Shown in pieces: positions 60,650-64,000 of a stretch of DNA of 64,000 nucleotides. This stretch comes from Fictibacillus nanhaiensis (GTDB taxonomy: Bacteria; Bacillota; Bacilli; Bacillales; Fictibacillaceae), in the NCBI RefSeq assembly GCF_019801215.1, contig NZ_JAHVJO010000002.1, positions 124,001-188,000 on the forward strand, written 5' to 3'. Both the position numbers and the translations under genes were made by a program. The notes under the pieces were generated by a model. That model saw only the letters and a program-made list of their open reading frames with translations, had not been told where the DNA came from and ran no database searches. Position 1 is the first letter of the stretch. The number at the start of each line of letters is the position of its first letter.

Positions 60650-60976
60650 TCACAATTTGTTTATCTCTAAATGCGGATCAAATCGATAGGCATCAAGATT
60701 GATCCTGCCTTTTCCTGAAACCTTTACACCTTCACCCTCCAACAAAGCTTTTTGCGTAAAGAATAACTCTTCGTCTTGAACACCAATCTCGCCTTTTACA
60801 TTAATAACCCGATACCAAGGCAGTTTGTGCTTTTTACTCATCGAATGAAGAATGCGAACCACTTGTCTCGCTCCTCGTGGACTTCCCGCTGCTTTTGCGA
60901 TCTGCCCATACGACATCACCTTCCCGCTAGGAATGTCTTTAATGATGGCTACTACGTTTTCTGTAAAACGCTCCAA
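60650..60976 (-). CDS. Alkyltransferase-like protein (MGMT fold, no active-site Cys)
   Basis: A 108-residue protein of the O6-alkylguanine-DNA alkyltransferase fold. SYGQIAKAAGSPRGARQVVR carries the helix-turn-helix and the Arg finger region, and the active-site PCHRV is replaced by PWYRVIN. A Trp or other residue in place of Cys marks the ATL subfamily, which binds O6-alkylguanine and hands it to nucleotide excision repair without repairing it itself. uvrBA lies 4 kb away but is not in the same operon. TTG 60976 is chosen for the start, because GGGGGTG lies 6 nt before it. Confidence 0.85.
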   Translation of the reverse strand: MERFTENVVAIIKDIPSGKVMSYGQIAKAAGSPRGARQVVRILHSMSKKHKLPWYRVINVKGEIGVQDEELFFTQKALLEGEGVKVSGKGRINLDAYRFDPHLEINKL

Positions 60977-61007
60977 TACATTCACCCCCTGCATAATCCT
61001 TATAAAA

Positions 61008-61042
61008 AAGGAGTGCCGCATCTGTTAAGATTCAGCACTCCT
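61008..61042 (-). terminator. Terminator after the ABC-F gene
   Basis: AAGGAGTGC and GCACTCCTT pair on the minus strand, followed by TTTTTTATAAGG. Confidence 0.85.
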
Positions 61043-61052
61043 TCCTTTTTTA

Positions 61053-62717
<1,665 letters not shown>

Positions 62718-62804
62718 TCAGCCTCCATAAATGTATTCAACCTATATGAATGTCGTGCAAAAATGCATACTTACTGATTGTATCATAAATACACCAAGTT
62801 TAAC

Positions 62805-62829
62805 TTTACAATCTTGTACACTCTGTAAA
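62805..62829. promoter_or_regulatory. Inverted repeat TTTACA-N13-TGTAAA in the divergent spacer
   Basis: An imperfect dyad with TTGTACA at its centre between the ABC-F gene and the flavin oxidoreductase gene. It may be an operator for the latter, but no family is matched. Confidence 0.35.
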
Positions 62830-62959
62830 TAATTCATACTTTAATGTGGAAAATAAAGAAGCAGCAATGGAAGCATTATATTTGAAGGGCTTTGTAATGT
62901 GTGATACCTTTTACAAAGAAAAAATTATTTACTTACTTTTGGGAGGTTTGACAAATACC

Positions 62960-64000
62960 ATGACAAAACAAGTTTTCTCTTCATTTTCACTCGGTTCACT
63001 TCAATTGAAAAACAGATATATTGTAGCGCCAATGACTCGAATAAGTGCTGATGACGATGGCACTGCAAACGAAACAATGGCTCAATATTATGAACGATTT
63101 GCAAAAGGCGGGTTTGCCATGGTGATTTCTGAAGGAATCTATACCGATACCCTTCACAGCCAAGGCTATTTAAACCAACCAGGTCTCGCTACTTCTGAAC
63201 ACGTTGAAGCGTGGAAAACCGTGTTGCGTCCAGTAAAAGAAAACGGTGCAAAAATGATCGCTCAATTGATGCATGCTGGGGGGCAGAATCAAGGAAACTC
63301 CTACACAGAAACAACGATCGCACCATCAGACATCGCCCCAAAAGGAGAACAATTAGGTTTTTATCATGGCTCAGGTCCTTTTAAAACACCAAAAGCTATG
63401 GATGAAAAAGACATTCAACAAGTGATCAGATCCTTTGCGGCATCAGCTCATAACGCACAACAAGCTGGGTTTGACGGAGTAGAAATACACGGAGCTAACG
63501 GCTATTTGCTTGATGAATTTTTAACCGAGTATTTGAACAAACGCGAAGACGAGTTCGGTCCTACCATCGAAAAAGCTCTTACACTTTTTGTGAAGATCAT
63601 CGAGGCTGTTAGAGAGGCAACGAGTCCTGATTTCACAGTAGGAATTCGTATCTCACAAGGAAAAGTATCTGATCAACTATATAAATGGCCGAATGGAGAA
63701 AAAGATGCTGAACTTATCTTCTCTACTTTAGGCAATACAGATTTAGATTATATCCACGTAACGGATAAGGATGGAACGGCTCCTACCTTTGGTGAAGGTA
63801 CGAAATCGTTAGCGCAAGCGGCAAAAACGTATTCCAAAGGTAAACCAATCATCGCCAACGGCATGCTTCACGACGAGGAAAAGGCAGAAAAGCTCATCAA
63901 AGATAATCACGCTGACCTCATCAGCATCGGTACAGGTGCTTTAGCTAATCCCGATCTGCCATTAATGATTGAAAGAGGGGAAACACTAAGACCGTTTCAG
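62960..64000 (+). CDS. NADH:flavin oxidoreductase (Old Yellow Enzyme), 3' end beyond window
   Basis: I translated 347 codons from ATG 62960 with no stop before the window end. The TIM-barrel OYE pattern is clear: KNRYIVAPMTRISADDDGTA, IAQLMHAGGQNQGN with the flavin region, FDGVEIHGANGYLLDEFLTE, VGIRISQGK, and IIANGMLHDEEKAEKLIKDN. It is an FMN enzyme that reduces alpha,beta-unsaturated carbonyl compounds or nitro groups with NAD(P)H; the natural substrate is unknown. A GGGAGG ribosome site lies 13 nt before the ATG, a rather long spacing, and a TTG 4 codons upstream is too close to it. Typical members have about 350-375 residues, so little is missing. Confidence 0.88.
   Translation, partial: MTKQVFSSFSLGSLQLKNRYIVAPMTRISADDDGTANETMAQYYERFAKGGFAMVISEGIYTDTLHSQGYLNQPGLATSEHVEAWKTVLRPVKENGAKMIAQLMHAGGQNQGNSYTETTIAPSDIAPKGEQLGFYHGSGPFKTPKAMDEKDIQQVIRSFAASAHNAQQAGFDGVEIHGANGYLLDEFLTEYLNKREDEFGPTIEKALTLFVKIIEAVREATSPDFTVGIRISQGKVSDQLYKWPNGEKDAELIFSTLGNTDLDYIHVTDKDGTAPTFGEGTKSLAQAAKTYSKGKPIIANGMLHDEEKAEKLIKDNHADLISIGTGALANPDLPLMIERGETLRPFQ

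Overview
The window is chromosomal DNA of a low-GC Gram-positive bacterium of the family Bacillaceae. The evidence is the protein families (Crh, HprK, CggR, GlmR, WhiA, HisZ, short-form HisG, the Yvl proteins, CsbA), strong AGGAGG-type ribosome binding sites, a CtsR box, a CggR operator, a TRAP-type trp leader and a LexA/DinR box. Gene order largely follows one arm of the Bacillus subtilis chromosome (rnr-est-secG, eno-gpmI-tpiA-pgk-gapA-cggR, rpoN, clpP, crh-whiA-glmR-rapZ-yvcI, trxB, yvcD, hisZGDBHAFI, yvoF-ppaX-lgt-hprK, yvlABCD, uvrBA, csbA). It is not B. subtilis itself: order and insertions differ. A Fictibacillus-like genus is possible but not proved from sequence alone. No rRNA, tRNA, prophage, IS transposase gene or CRISPR array was seen.

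Layout. 1-4.1 kb: rnr (3' end outside the window), two tandem alpha/beta hydrolases and secG. 4.2-6.2 kb: two small unknown proteins, an FHA/winged-helix regulator and a tiny TxpA/BsrG-like toxin peptide. 6.3-13.7 kb: the glycolytic operon cggR-gapA-pgk-tpiA-gpmI-eno, with a CggR operator upstream and a GC-rich mosaic repeat between pgk and tpiA. 13.9-17.4 kb: a glutaredoxin-like gene, rpoN, cspD and clpP under CtsR. 17.4-20.6 kb: a quinone oxidoreductase and a stand-alone trpE behind a leader with 11 (G/T)AG triplets and a terminator. 20.7-27.3 kb: crh, whiA, glmR, rapZ, yvcI, trxB and a TPR protein. 27.4-34.2 kb: a 20-bp tandem repeat array and the whole histidine operon. 34.4-41.4 kb: accessory genes (a cation/proton exchanger, a membrane-thioredoxin fusion, a phosphatase-like protein, SRPBCC, GNAT, putP) and a second, 21-bp repeat array. 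41.4-45.9 kb: yvoF-ppaX-yvoD-lgt-hprK and a GNAT. 46-51.4 kb: a secreted InhA metalloprotease, the yvl envelope-stress-like cluster and two small proteins. 51.5-57.9 kb: uvrBA with a LexA box, and a TSUP transporter separating it from csbA. 58-64 kb: a Lys/Tyr-rich small protein with a Ser/Thr kinase, a DUF2254 protein, an alkyltransferase-like protein, an ABC-F ATPase and an Old Yellow Enzyme cut by the window end.

Much of the window serves central carbon flow and its control. CggR controls the lower glycolytic genes. HprK phosphorylates HPr and Crh, the corepressors of CcpA, and PpaX removes the pyrophosphate that HprK makes. GlmR and RapZ sit with crh. The most unusual signals are non-coding. 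They are a REP-like family built on a GGGGTCTG(A/T)CCCC palindrome that sits at gene 3' ends, a 36-bp direct repeat flanking the TSUP/csbA segment, two unrelated intergenic tandem arrays, and the TRAP-type leader of the isolated trpE. The best candidate for an undescribed protein system is the Lys/Tyr/Ser-rich peptide encoded beside a complete Hanks-type kinase at 58.0-59.0 kb.
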